From: Drosophila pseudoobscura
Taxonomy: Eukaryota > Arthropoda > Insecta > Diptera > Drosophilidae
Assembly: GCF_009870125.1 (NCBI RefSeq)
Contig: NC_046683.1
Coordinates: 18,485,001 to 18,549,000 of the forward strand
Length of the DNA stretch: 64,000 nt
Direction of reading: 5' to 3'
Shown here: in pieces, positions 8,700 to 20,283 of the stretch
Layout: each line of letters begins with the position of its first letter
Position numbering within the stretch: position 1 is the first letter of the stretch
Position numbers and translations under genes: made by a program
Notes under the pieces: generated by a model
Database searches by the model: none
Seen by the model: only the letters and a program-made list of their open reading frames with translations
What the model was told of the DNA's origin: nothing

Positions 8700-11250
8700 A
8701 GCAGCATCGGCTGCTCTCATACTCCGCCTAGACGCAAGCGGAGCCGACGTAGTCCTGATCCAGGAGCCTTGGGTGGTAGGAGGCAAGGTCTGTGGATTGG
8801 GGACGAGGGAATACAAGATCATTGTATCCCAAAATGAAGGTAAAATCCGTACCTGCATACTTGCTAGAAAGCACCTAAATATCTTTCTGCTCCACAATTA
8901 TAGCGATGGAGATAACACGGCGGCAAGCCTAGAACTAGGAGGTCATCATCTCAGGCTGGTGGCATCCTATATGGCCCACGAGGAGGATGATCCTCCGAGC
9001 GACCTTGTTCGCAAAATAGGCAGCGACAGCGAAAGGACGGACAAAGACCTACTTATAGGTTGCGATGCCAACGCCCACCACACCCAATGGGGGAGTACGG
9101 ACACGAATGTAAGGGGTGAGTCACTGTTCAGCTTCATCCTGAACTCAAATTTATTCATATGCAATCGGGGTAATGACCCCACTTTTATAATTAAAAATCG
9201 GCAGGAGGTCATTGACCTCACGCTAGTGTCAAGCAAACTGCTGGACACAATCAAGAGCTGGAGAGTCCTAGGAGACCACTCCTTCTCGGACCACAGGTAT
9301 ATCGAGACGATATTATCCTTCGATATTCCCAAACCAACAGACTATATCAACCCCAGAAAAGCCAACTGGGAAAAATATAGCACAACGCTGGAGGAGCTAC
9401 TCCCTCCTAACGCCCCTACCTGCCCGAACACTGAAGACAACCTAAACCGTCTTGTGTACAGGTTTACGAATGCGTGCAACAAAGCCTTCAAGGCAGCATG
9501 TCCCTCTACCAGACCAAGGGGAAAAAAGAAACCCCCCTGGTGGTCCAAGCAACTAGACACCCTTCGTAGAACTTGCAGGACTCTATTCAACAGAGCCACA
9601 AGAACTAAGGAGGATACTCACTGGGCAGACTATAAAACCAGTCTAGCACTATACAAAAAGGAAACGAGGAAGGCTAAAAGAGCCTCCTGGCAAAAATTTT
9701 GCTCCGAAATCGAGGAAACCTCGGAGGCCGCAAGACTCCGGAAAGTTCTCTCAAAAACCACCCCCTCGGTAGGGTACCTCAAAAAGAATGATGGCACGTG
9801 GACCAACTCTAGTGAGGAGTCCCTGCACATTTTGCTCGACACGCACTTCCCCGGATGCACATCCACCGAGCCGTCTCACCTCCCAAGAGAGGGATCGGTA
9901 GAATCGATGGACCATATCCTTACAAAACGGAACATAAGTTGGGCAGTAAACAGCTTCAACCCGTTTAAATCGCCAGGCCCGGACCAGGTAATCCCGGCCC
10001 AGCTTCAGAGGGCCGGGGAGACGGCCATCAACTGGCTACATAGTATCTTCAGGAAGATACTGGCGGTATGTACAATACCGCAAGCGTGGCTTAAGGCTAG
10101 GATAGTTTCCATCCCTAAAGCAGGCAAAGCCTCACACTCAACCACAAAAGACTTTAGACCAATCAGTTTATCGTCTTTCCTACTCAAAACCTTTGAGAGA
10201 CTTATCGGGTTACAATTACGGACCACCATAAGTCCCCAGCTGTACTCAAGTGCGCAGCATGCCTACCGGAAAGGAAAATCCACGGAAACGGCACTTCACG
10301 AAGTGATCTCGAGTGTAGAAAAATCCCTGCATCTCAAAGAATACTCACTAATAGCTTTTCTCGATATCGAGGGAGCCTTCAACAACGTCACACCGGGCGC
10401 CATTACAGAAGCCCTGACTGACCTGGGGGTGGACCGTCACTTGGTGATGCTCATTGATCAATTGCTCATACGCAGGACGGTGACATCATCGATGGGATCG
10501 TCCACCCAGTCAAGGTATGTCAACAGAGGAACCCCGCAAGGGGGAGTTCTGTCTCCTCTTCTATGGAACATTGCAGTCAATAAGATTCTTTGCGACCTGG
10601 AAGAGGGGGGCTGTAAAGTAGTGGCATACGCGGATGACGTTGCAATTATCTTTGCGGGGAAATACCCCCAAACACTATGCGACCTAATGACCGCAAAGCT
10701 TGCTCGATTGTCCCAATGGACAGAATCGCGCGGATTGGGACTAAATCCCTCGAAAACGGAACTAGTGTTATTCACAAAAAAATACAAGGTCCCGCCCCTC
10801 AACCCACCAACACTAAACGGATACAGGCTCTCCTTCAGCGACAGTGCCAGTTACTTAGGGTTGGTAATTGACAAAAAGCTTAGCTGGAACCTGAATGTCA
10901 AGGATAGAGTGAGGAAGGCAACGACAGCACTCTATACTTGCAAAAAAGCTATCGGCCTAAAGTGGGGCATGAACCCAAGCATAGTCCGATGGATATATCT
11001 GGCAATAGTCAGACCTATAATACTCTACGGAGTTACTGTCTGGTGGCCTGCCCTAGCGAAAAGGACAATAACCAATCAGCTGGGCAAGGTTCAGCGAACA
11101 GCCGCCCTCTGCATCAGTGGAGCTCTTCGAACTACACCAAATGATGCGCTAAACGCCATGTTATGCCTTCAGAGCCTTGACTTTGCAGGAAAGGATCTTC
11201 ACGGATGGCTCAAAACTGGACGGCAGGGTTGGAGGAGGAATCTACTCTGA
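8653..11250 (+). pseudogene. LINE ORF2: AP endonuclease and reverse transcriptase, cut off before RNase H
   Basis: The frame encodes 865 residues. The endonuclease shows IQEPW (about residue 40), CDANAHHTQWGS (about 137) and SDHRYIE (about 213), which are the metal-binding and catalytic landmarks of AP-type endonucleases. The RT shows FLDIEGAFNNV (about 570), GTPQGGVLSPLLWN (about 626) and the active-site AYADDVAII (about 658). The frame then runs into an abnormal end (DFAGKDLHGWLKTGRQ) because of the deletion near 11190, so RNase H is not translated in frame. The start could be M8653 or the internal M at 8659, both before ILQINLHHCK. Confidence 0.85.
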
Positions 11251-12034
11251 ACAACTTAACATAAGGCAATCTTTCAGGCTTCCGGATCACTGTAGCGTCT
11301 TCCAAGCGGAAGTTACAGCAATCAGGGAGGCTCTGTACTGCCTTCATACGGTTACCACCACGGCAACCAATCTAAACATCTACAGCGACAGCCAAGCTGC
11401 GATCAGATCACTTAACGCGATCTCCTCGAACTCGGCTACTGTGGCGAAGTGCCGCAGATCTCTTCACGAGATGGCTCAGCAATTTGCTATCAGCTTTATA
11501 TGGGTCCCGGGTCACCGGGATATCGAGGGCAACTGCATAGCGGACGAGCTGGCCAGATCTGGCACTACAACCCCCCTTCTCCAAGATAAGGAGGATATTT
11601 GTATGCCTATGGCCACCTGCAAGCTCATCATAAAAGAGCAGTACACGCTACTGATAGACAACAAGTGGCAAACAGGGCCACGTTGTCGCACAGCTCGGCA
11701 AACATGGCCGACCATAGACAAGAAGCGCACCTCAGAGCTCTGCAAACTAGGCAGGGAAAGGTGCAGCGCAGTCATACGTTCCCTCACAGGACACTGGCTA
11801 GTAGGCACCCACGCAAACAGGCTGGGTGCCCCATACAATGATTTCTGCCGCAGCTGCAGAGACGAGGACGAGGAGGAAACAGTGGAACACCTGTTCTGTT
11901 CCTGTCCAGCTCTCAGCAGAAGGAGGCTGCATTACTTGGGCTCTGCCTTTCTGAACGACATCTCGGAGATGTCCACGCTATGTCCCAGAAAGATCGTCAA
12001 CTTTATAAAGGCATCTGGATGGGACAACTGTTGA
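11177..12034 (+). pseudogene. LINE ORF2 C-terminus: RNase H and zinc knuckle, out of frame
   Basis: From about 11202 the frame encodes a type I RNase H: IFTDGSKLDGRVGGG (first Asp), FQAEVTAI (Glu), IYSDSQAAI (Asp) and PGHRDIEGNCIADELA. A C-terminal Cys/His cluster, CRSCRDEDEEETVEHLFCSC, follows, as in R1/LOA/I-type ORF2 proteins. The frame is shifted relative to the RT frame. Compared with the ORF2 at 43061, about 80 codons of the RT-RNase H connection are missing. Confidence 0.85.
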
Positions 12035-12277
12035 CATGAAGTCTCATCTGCAGGGAGGGAATGATCCCAAACGGTATCACAACGGGCCGAAACCGGCCTA
12101 TGTGTGCTGGGCTCCGAGCGAGCTTGGCGGCCGTCTCTACCTAACCTAACCTTCATTTGTGTCTGGTTCGATTCCAGACAGATCTTCAGTATTTAGATTT
12201 AATATACGATTTATTTTTGAAATGATTTTACAATCAGGATTTCTTTACAAAATTTCTTCAAATTTCTTTTTTAAATC

Positions 12278-12585
12278 TGTAGCGCCATTTGGCGTATAAT
12301 AATAGTTATTAGGATCGTATTTTATGAAGTCTAGTGTAAGTTAGGCTAGGGCAAAGCGGGAGCGCAATAAATGCTCACTCTCTCGCTCTTGGCGAATTCG
12401 CCCCGCTTTGCCACCGTAGGTAAGATAGGCGAAGAAGAAATTGTTTGAATATATGAAACAAAGTCAAGAAAATTCTATGAAATCGAACGCACGCACTCCT
12501 TTTTTTTCGTCGTCGTAAAATACAAATTTGCAGTCACCGAAGTTTTTCGGTCTCTTTATTTTAGAAAAACTATTCTAAATTTTCA
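12278..12585 (+). mobile_element. BEL/Pao 5' LTR
   Basis: This 308-bp segment starts TGTAGCGCC and ends TTTTCA, directly followed by TGGCGCCCCCGGGTGGAC (12586-12603), a plausible tRNA primer-binding site. The BEL/Pao identity comes from the downstream gag and pol. No matching 3' LTR was seen within the window, because the element is cut at about 15575. Confidence 0.7.
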
Positions 12586-12603
12586 TGGCGCCCCCGGGTG
12601 GAC
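12586..12603 (+). other. Putative tRNA primer-binding site
   Basis: TGGCGCCCCCGGGTGGAC starts immediately after the CA end of the LTR, where minus-strand DNA synthesis would be primed. The matching tRNA was not identified. Confidence 0.5.
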
Positions 12604-13734
12604 TTTCAAGTTAAACGTATTAATTAAAAGTGGAAGGCAAAAGTGACAGTGACACAGTGGAGAATAGATCAATAGCCAAAATCTATTATACCTATGTACA
12701 TGCATATGTGCTACAGCTAAATTGCCAAATTGACCGCGACGTGTGTGCAAAGAATTCAACAAACAAACTGAAAATCACCGCGTCTGTCGTGCAATACCCT
12801 GTCTGCAGCTATATACAAAAGGAGATATACATATACCATCTACCAAAGGAGATCCAAGTGGAGCATCCAGCATCAGAAGAGGAGAGTACAGCACCTGGAA
12901 TTTCCAATCTTATCAAGAGGTATTTGTGCAAAAAATTGAAAGCTCGAGTGAAGACGAAAAGATTAAAAAACTCGCAATTATTGTCTTGTGCTGAAACAAT
13001 TGCACCTCGCTTTCAATTCTTGGCACATATGTACGTATGACATAGTAGAGCTCGATTGCATGCTGTAGTTAGAGTTGAGCATAGATATTAATACATATAT
13101 ACATATGTACATCTAACCCCCTTGGACGCAATAACTACACATATAACTCATTTTAACTGCAATCGCTGTCACCCCTTTCCCCTGTCTCGTTTTCGTTGTG
13201 TCAAATATATACATATATTGGGTCGTTGGCCAAGCACGCATACCAATACGCAGCTGCAGAGGTGAATTTTTTCGTCTCGCTTTCGCTCCTCACCGTTGCT
13301 TATCGTTGTTCTTTTGTTTGGCGCGCTTGATCCAAACCAAACAAAACCAAACACCAAGTGACGCGCTACCCTGTTTTCGTCGGGTATATTCGTTTGGTGT
13401 CAGTAGGATCCAACTATCAATTAAGACAAAGTCGTGCCTCGCAAATCAATTTAGCGTCGATCGTTGTCGGTGCATACGTATACACAACATCCATTCTTCA
13501 GAACTACAGCGGTGAAATTTTTCGTTTTCGCTTGTCACCATTGCTGTTTGTTGCTATTCTTGTGTGGTTTTCGTGTACGCGCCAGCCAAGCGACGCTCTA
13601 CCTTAAATTTGTCGGGTATATTGGTTTTTCACCTCGTTTGGGTACAATTACCCATTATTTCATTGAGTGCCTCGGCATTAAATACGATTATTAGAAACGA
13701 TCTTTCGCCTTCAGTTGCTTGTATTGAGAATCAA
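12604..13734 (+). mobile_element. BEL/Pao untranslated leader with diverged tandem repeat
   Basis: No convincing gene is present; short open frames here (for example 12630-13040) resemble nothing I know. Two diverged copies of a roughly 250-bp unit are visible, at about 13258-13400 and 13508-13630. Each runs from a GGTGAAATTTTTCG-like start to TCGGGTATATT. Long repeated leaders are known from BEL/roo-type elements. Confidence 0.5.
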
Positions 13735-15575
13735 TATGACCTCAAAAGCCAACAATATCGTCCCGCTGGTATTGACGGAGCTCGAGTGCAGACTCGAAAC
13801 GCTGATGCGTAGCATTGACACGGCACTTCAAGCGAACGGCGAACTTCAAGAGAAGATTGAAGATATAGACATTGACGATGAATTTGGAGTCGAGTTGGAA
13901 GAACTCTCAATTGTCACAAAGGCAAAATTAATGTCTCTCATTTGCGCATTGAAGACAGCTGATGAGACAATACCGGCAGTACCAGCTTATGGTGGCCCAA
14001 CTCGTGCTCGCCTTCCGAAGTTAGCTCTGCCGCAGTTCAGCGGAAATTTTCGGACTTTAAAAACTTCATAGGATTATTTGAGACTCTAGTTCACAATGAC
14101 TAAAGCATTCCAATTATCGAAAAGTTCAACCATTTGCTTTCGTGTCTCTCCGGTGAAGCGTTGGGAACAGTTAGGGCTTTCCAAGTAACCGAGACCAACT
14201 ACGAGAATGCAATGGCTAGCTTAAAACGGGTCTACGATAATGATTGTCTGATCTTTAAAAATCACATTGATGCCCTATTTAGTCTTCCCAAAATGACCCA
14301 GCAATCAGCATCGTCCTTAAGGAACCTTATCGATACCGCCTCATCCATATATGGTTCATTGTTGTAGATAGGCGATGATAAAAAGATCTCGAATGCGATG
14401 ATTATTCATCTCGTCTTGAGCAGAGTCGATCCGGTGACCAAAGAGAAATGGGAAGAACAGCTCGATTATGACAAACTGCCACTTTGGATGGACATCAGCA
14501 TCTTTCGGCCGAAAATTCGGACACACCAAAGCAGGAGCAGAAAGCTGTGCCAAGCAAGCCGCATAATCGGAGCTCATTCGCGTGTTCCACCGCGAATACC
14601 AAAAACCAACAATGCAGCTACTGCAATGCGAAAGGCCATTTGTTGACAGATTGCAGTCCATTTGGTCGGCTGGCAGTAATGCAAAGGTTCGAATTCGCAA
14701 AAACTGCATCCTTGTGCATCAATTGTCTGCAGCCAGGCCAATCTGTAGTACGATGCAAAGCTAAGAAGTGTCGAGTGTGTGGCTGCTCACACCATACTTT
14801 ATTGCATAGGTACACAGTGGCGAATAAAAGTCTGGCGTTACCATCACTCCAGAGAATTCTTCTCCTCCTCCCAATCAGAATCAACCTTCCACTTCGCATG
14901 CCCTCCATGCGACAGCTATGGATAGAGTTATTCTGGCTACGTCGAGAAGAGTCAGTGATCCACATCGACAATACATTACAAAAGTTTTGGTCACTGGAAG
15001 AATTGCCGTCTTCTAAAAAGTCTTTATCTCCTGAACACAAGTTATGTGAAAAGCATTATAGAAGGACTACTCAGGTCGTGCCTTCAGGTCGGTTTGAAGT
15101 AAGACTGCCGTTCAAATCAGATCCCAGTATCTTAGGCAACTCCTTTGAAGTGGCTAAACGGCGGTTTTTATCGCTTGAAAAAAGATTGTCTCGTGACCCC
15201 GAGTTGCAGAAAATGTACTTGGAGTTCATGGAAGAGTACCTCTCCTTGGCTCACATGTCTATCACAGACAACACAATCCCCAAAACTCCACATTATTTCA
15301 TTCCACATCAGTGTGTGTTGAGGCCCCAAAGCACGTCGACCAAGCTCCGCGTCGTTTTCGATGCGTCTTGTAAAACGTCCTCTCAGGTGACCTTGAACGA
15401 CATATTAATGGTCGGTCCTACGATACAGGATGAGCTGTATTCGATATTGCTCCGATTCAGCTACACAGGTACGCCTTGACAGCCGATGTCAAGAAGATGT
15501 ATCGCCAAGTCTGGGTCGCTGATGCGGATAGACAATTCCAGCTCATAGTGTGGAGAAGAGACCCGTCTGAGTCCT
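13735..15575 (+). pseudogene. BEL/Pao gag-pol, decayed and internally deleted
   Basis: Gag starts at 13735 (MTSKANNIVPLVLTELECRL) with a coiled-coil-like start and PKLALPQFSGNF, then continues across a frame change near 14057 and a stop near 14099 as HLLSCLSGEALGTVRAFQ. CysHis knuckles follow at about 14714-14805 (CINCLQPGQ and CRVCGCSHH). Most of the protease is missing. From about 14990 the pol frame shows the N-terminal RT region of BEL elements (GRFEVRLPFKSDPSILGNSF and STKLRVVFDASCKTSS). After a frameshift at about 15465 it continues ALTADVKKMYRQV and ends at about 15575. RT motifs beyond the first Asp, RNase H and integrase are absent. Confidence 0.8.
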
Positions 15576-15582
15576 AAGAAAT

Positions 15583-15669
15583 AAAATAGGATTAGTTAGA
15601 TGTATTAGTAAGGGGATATAGGGAAGAAAATAGGATTAGTTATATGTATTAGTAAGGATAAAAAGGGAT
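15583..15669 (+). repeat. Two-copy 44-bp tandem repeat
   Basis: The unit AAAATAGGATTAGTTAGATG and its continuation occurs at 15583 and again at 15627 with few changes. It lies between the cut BEL element and the next LINE relic. Origin unknown; it may be part of a LINE 3' UTR. Confidence 0.6.
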
Positions 15670-15699
15670 AAATAGGAGTGAAAAGAATTAGAAAACGTG

Positions 15700-18600
15700 G
15701 AGTAGATTATGGAATTCGGTCTGAGGAGTTCTGACTACAAGCTATACGTAGCTGAAACCGCAGCTAAAATTCGTAACTGCATTCTTGCAAAAAGAGAGTT
15801 GCACTTATTTATGCTCCCAAATTTCAGCAATGAAGACCACACCGCAGTGAGCCTCGAAGGCCAGGAACGCTCAGTGAGGATCTGCTCTGCATACATGTGG
15901 AGGCCGATGCCCCACAATTAGGCCGATGTCTTTGGCCGAACAGTCTGCGATTAGAGCCCGGAGAGGCGCGTGTGGAGGGGGGGTCTGGTTGATCATGCCC
16001 CGGTTGATCGGGGCATGATCAACCAGACCCCCCTCAACACGCGCCTTATCGCAGACTGTTCGGCCAAAGACATCGTCTTAATTGTGGGGTGCGACGCCAA
16101 TTTTACATCACTGTCAGTGGGGAAGCACTGACACAAACGAAAGGGGTGAGTACCTTTTCAGTTACTTACTGACCACTCAGATGGTCTTATTAAACCGGGG
16201 TAGTGATCCCACCTTTATTATTAAAACCGCAAGGAGGTCCTGGACCTAACGCTTGCCTCTCATGAGATACAGAGTAACATTGTATCATGGAGGGTCCTGG
16301 AAGATCGCTCCTTCTCGGACCACAGGTACGTGGAAACTGTTTTCTCCTTCTCAGTACCGAAGCCAGTTCGGTTCCGGAACATCAGGCAGACAAACTGGAC
16401 TCGGTACTCTGATTACCTCTGTCGTGTTCTCAAATGCCCTCCTGATCCTGCTAAGCCAGGAGAACATTTCCTGGGCAATCAGAAGTTTTAAGCCTTACAA
16501 GTCCGCGGACCCAGAAGGCATTTTCCCTAGTTAACTGATTCACGCGGGACTTAAAGCCATTAACTGGCTCAAAATAATTTACGAGGGAATCTTCATCCAC
16601 GGGTGCATTCCTGATACCTGGCTTCAGACCAAAGACTTCAGACTTCGCACACTGCCCAAAAAGATTTCAGGCCCATTAGTCATTCGTCTTTTCTTCTAAA
16701 GGCGATGGAACGGCTCCTGGGGCTGCATCTCACAGCGTGTATTCCGTCCAGTCTGATCTCAGACTCCCAGCATGCCTATCGGAAGGGAAGATCCACCGAA
16801 ACGGCCCTACACTCGATCATCGAAGCGTCCCTTAACTTTAAGGAGTACTTTTAACAACATCCTTCCGACCGCCATCACGGGCGCACAGACGAATCTGGGG
16901 GTTGACTCCAGGACGGTGAGCCTGATCGATCAGATGCTACAGTCCAGGACGGTTGAGGCATCACTGGGGACGTCAACATGCACCAGATTCGTCTGCAGAG
17001 GCACACCGCAGGGCGGAGTCCTCTCGCCCCTCCTATGTAACGTTTCAGTGAACACACTGCTGAGGGAGATAGAGGGGGGTGGCTGCCGCGTGGTGGCGTA
17101 CGCGGACGATGTTGCTATAGCACTCTCCGAAAAATTTCCGCAGACGTTGTGTGAGTGCATGACAAGTACTCTCACGAAAATGTCGAAATGGGCAGACAAA
17201 TGCGGGTTAGGCGTCAACCCGTCTAAAACTGGTGCTTTTCACTAGGAAGTACAAAGTTCTGGTACTGATTCCCCCTAGACTATGTGGGGAAGCGCTAGTT
17301 TTCAGCAGCAGCGCCAAGTATCTTGGCCTAATCCTCGACAGAAGGCTCGACTGGAAATTGAGCACAGAGTACAGAGTAAAGAAAGCCACAGTGGCCCTCT
17401 ATACTTGCAGGAAAGCCATCGGACTAAAATGGGGAATGACCCCCTACATAGTCCGGTGGCTCTACACCACCGTCATACGACCGATAATGCTCTATTGAGT
17501 GGTGGTATGGTGGCCAGCCTTAGACAGAAGGACATGCCTCAATAAACTCAGCAGAGTTCACCGCATGGCAGAGCTATGCAAAACTGGCGGGCTACGCACT
17601 ACTCCAGGGGAAGCCCTGGATACTGTGCTGGACCTCCTCCCTGTAGACCTCATGGGAAAGAAGGTGGCAACACTTTCCGCACTCAGAATGAGAGAAGCCA
17701 GACTGTGGAAAGCGTCCGCTGTTGGGCACTCGGGAATCCTGAAGAGACTCCCGCAACTACTATTCCTAGTGATCACCTCTCGACGCCCTTCCAGGTATCA
17801 ATCCCACCTAGGGAGGACTGGGAGATGGGCGAACCAGGACCTGCAAATGCGGTTCACTTCTACACTGATGGCTCAAAGCTAGACGGCCGCGTGGGAGGCG
17901 GAGTCTACTGCAGCGAGCTGAACATCAGTCATTGCTTCAGGCTCCCGGACCACTGTAGTGTGTTCCAAGCGGATATTGAAGCCATCAAGGAGGCCATTTC
18001 TATCGTCTCCAAACTACGTCTAGACACGCACTTAGTGTGCGTTTTCTCGGACAGCCAAGCAGCTATTAAAGCTTTAGGCTCAATATCGTCGAACTCAGCG
18101 ACCGTAAATGACTGCCGCAGGTCTCTGCACAAGATCGCAGAGCAGTTAGACCTCCTCCTTATCATCGAGGGGAACGACTACGAAAACCTACTACGAAACC
18201 TCTCCTATCGGAGAGGAAGCACGTAGCGATGCATCTGGCTACGTGCAGGCTCCTCACGCAAGAATTGTTCGAGCAAAATGCCAATAGGAGATGGCAACAA
18301 ACCGTCTTCTGTAAAGTCTCAAGATTGATATGGCCATATCGATCGAAGATGCGCTCAGCCGAGCTGTATAGACTCAGCAGAGCACAGTGCTCTGCAGTTA
18401 CTCGAGCCATTACGGGACACTGGCAGATCGGCACTCATGCCTCCAGACTGTCAATCCGTCATAACGACTTCTGCAGGAGTTGTCGCGACGAGGAGGAGGA
18501 GGAATCGGTCCCCCACTTCTTCTGCCACTGCCCATATTCTGTCCGTATTCTCGGGGCCGCTTTCCTCACGGACATTTCGGAACTGTCCGAAATCAAACCA

Positions 18601-18802
18601 GGGACCTTGTCCAAATACATCCAAGCCACCGAATGGGACTGCCTTTAATCCTGCAGTAATCTGCTCTCATGGTTCAGGCAACGAGAAGGGTCACATGCCC
18701 ATGCGGCAACACAACGGACCTTTTATAGGTCTAAATGAGCACGGGGGCGGGAGGCTCACATCCCCCCCTCCCGGCTACCGCCGTAAACCTAACCTAACCT
18801 TC
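15700..18802 (+). pseudogene. LOA-type LINE relic (subfamily B-like), 5'-truncated and decayed
   Basis: Recognisable ORF2 pieces occur in order. Endonuclease: about 15709-15920 and 16080-16330, with damaged CDAN and SDHRYVE. RT: DISWAI-type region at 16460, motif A lost, GTPQGGVLSPLL at 17001, AYADDVAIAL at 17097 and the C-terminal thumb to about 17680. RNase H: FYTDGSKLDGRVGGG at 17860 and FSDSQAAIKAL at 18046. Zinc cluster at about 18474-18530. At least ten frameshifts or stops break it. The 3' end AACCTAACCTAACC at about 18788-18801 is the family tail. A small foldback duplication (15910-16089) lies inside the endonuclease. Confidence 0.8.
15910..16089. repeat. Small foldback (inverted) duplication inside LINE relic
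   Basis: CCCCACAATTA at 15910 is mirrored by TAATTGTGGGG ending at 16089, and arms of about 85-90 bp pair around a centre near 16000 (GGTTGATCATGCCCC / GGGGCATGATCAACC). The right arm is in the sense orientation of the endonuclease ORF (LIADCSAKDI) and the left arm is its antisense copy. The relative at 63660-63770 lacks the duplication. Confidence 0.85.
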
Positions 18803-19425
18803 TGTGATATGTCACTGTTACAAGTCAATTTCAAAACTTTGCCCCGCCCACTTCCGCCTCCCCAAAGGGCGAAAATCTGTGGCATCCACTATTTCAAAGA
18901 TACAAGAAAACGCAGAATCCTAGAGGATGACTATATGTTCTAGAGTGTAAAATCTGAACCAGATCGTATAATTATTATAGCCAGAATCAAGAAAACAATT
19001 TCATTCTCTCTCGCTCCGTCTCTCTCTAACACATAGGTTTCATGGTCGGCTTTGCTTATTGCAAAAAATGAGTTCCTAGATCTCAGAGACTATAAAAGAT
19101 AGAGCAACCAAATTTTTTATCCACACTTCTGTGATATTGGACCTTGACGAGTTAGTTTCCACACCCCTTTCCGCCCTCGCAAAGGACGAAAATCTGGGGC
19201 ATCGAGAAAACTAAAGACGCACAATTGTAGAGAATGACCGTATCTATGAGATTGCTGTATCTGGATCAGATCGGAACATTTTTTCGCAGCGCCCGACGAC
19301 ATGATCAGACACGTTTTCTGTCCTTCCCGCATACATTGTCGCTCAATGTAGCCATACTGACTATGTATCGGGTATAAATGTAGAGTTGCGGTCGCCGCAG
19401 CAACTCACAACTTTCCCCCCCGTTT
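18803..19425 (+). mobile_element. DINE-1/ISY-like repeat, head-truncated
   Basis: It starts at the LINE 3' end with CTGTGATATGTCACTG and runs to the family tail GTAGAGTTGCGGTCGCCGCAGCAACTCACAAC at about 19380-19415. Internal segments are rearranged compared with 28249-29185. Confidence 0.65.
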
Positions 19426-19546
19426 GTATTCGATATGTTAATACTTGTTTAAGCGGTTGTCAATTACAGATTGATTCGTTTTGGAGGATAGAAACAAAGT
19501 AGAAACAAAACAAGTAGACACTGAGAAGTGAGGTTAAAAAGAGCAT
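19426..19546. other. Unassigned spacer
   Basis: AT-rich sequence with no recognised feature. It may be the edge of the hAT fragment that follows. Confidence 0.4.
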
Positions 19547-19846
19547 GTGCCCAGCTGGAAAACCCATGATTTCGATCATCATCAACGTGTCAACGTCAAC
19601 GGATGCGACATGTACTTTGGTATGGTACTAGTTTGCGCTGTAATGTTCTTCGACACGGATGTTCAAACTATAAATTTATTTTCGATTGATTTGGAAGGCG
19701 AGGAAGCAGAAGACTTATTCCAAGCTTTAGATAAGGGACTTCAGAAATTTGTTTTCAGTATGGAGAACGTTATTGGATATTCAGCTGACACCAAAAATGT
19801 GATGTTTGCTCAGCATAACAGCATAGTGTCCAAGTCCAGTTTCTAA
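19547..19846 (+). pseudogene. hAT-type transposase fragment (ZBED/DUF4371-like)
   Basis: The segment encodes FFDTDVQTINLFSIDLEGE, LFQALDKGLQKF and ENVIGYSADTKNVMF-QHNS, which match the central catalytic region of hAT-derived proteins of the ZBED/DUF4371 group (typically ...FF...LF.AL...L...NIIGF.SD.AN.M.G..NSV). The N-terminal side is frameshifted near 19630. No BED finger or C-terminal dimerisation domain is attached here. Confidence 0.6.
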
Positions 19847-20069
19847 GTTTTTTAACTTTCTCAAAAATCATGTTAAAGAATTTTCTACGAAGTGTATTTT
19901 TTGAAACAAATACTAGAAATAGATTTAAGAATATACATTTTTCAAACCTTTTGTATATTATTATGCACATATATGTACTTATTATGTTGGAATACGCCTA
20001 TTCCCACATTCAAATAATAACATTAAATAATATTATCGATATGTTAGGTATTATTATTATGAGTTAGTC

Positions 20070-20080
20070 TGGTCACACTT
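20070..20080 (+). promoter_or_regulatory. Ohler Motif 1-like core promoter element
   Basis: TGGTCACACTT matches the Drosophila core-promoter Motif 1 consensus (YGGTCACACTR) at 10 of 11 positions. It lies about 230-260 bp upstream of the WD40 relic on the same strand, suggesting that the duplicated segment carried the parent gene's housekeeping-type promoter. Confidence 0.45.
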
Positions 20081-20283
20081 GAAGTGTTGATGCTCTCTCT
20101 TCTTTTGTGATCTCAAGTGTGTGGACCGGTGTTGCAGCAAAAAGTAATCAAGAAATACCTAAATAATCTTTAAAGAAAAACATAACTTGGGACTGTCTTC
20201 CGTTTACTAATTGTCATAGCTAGTCTACCAATATATTATCTAGCAATCTATCTACGTATCTACGTATCTACGAGATTACGTGA

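Larger units (their letters stand above)
6875..12151 (+). mobile_element. LOA-type LINE (subfamily B), full length but internally deleted
   Basis: The boundaries are set by a perfect 13-bp target duplication, TTCATTTGTGTCT, at 6862-6874 and 12152-12164. The element has a 5' UTR of about 0.48 kb, ORF1 (7353-8699), ORF2 (8653-11250 and 11177-12034), and a 3' end in CTAACCTAACC. The two ORFs overlap by 47 nt. The RT and RNase H parts are in different frames because about 80 codons present in relatives are missing near 11190. The perfect target duplication indicates recent insertion, so it was probably mobilised in trans or damaged soon after landing. Confidence 0.9.

Noticed and set aside
12630-13040. 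136-codon frame in the BEL leader as a host gene
   Set aside because: No recognisable domain, low-complexity surroundings and position between primer-binding site and gag; most likely leader sequence.
13358-13700. Overlapping short frames at 13.2-13.8 kb as small proteins
   Set aside because: They arise from the diverged tandem repeat of the BEL leader and have no consistent start or conserved motif.
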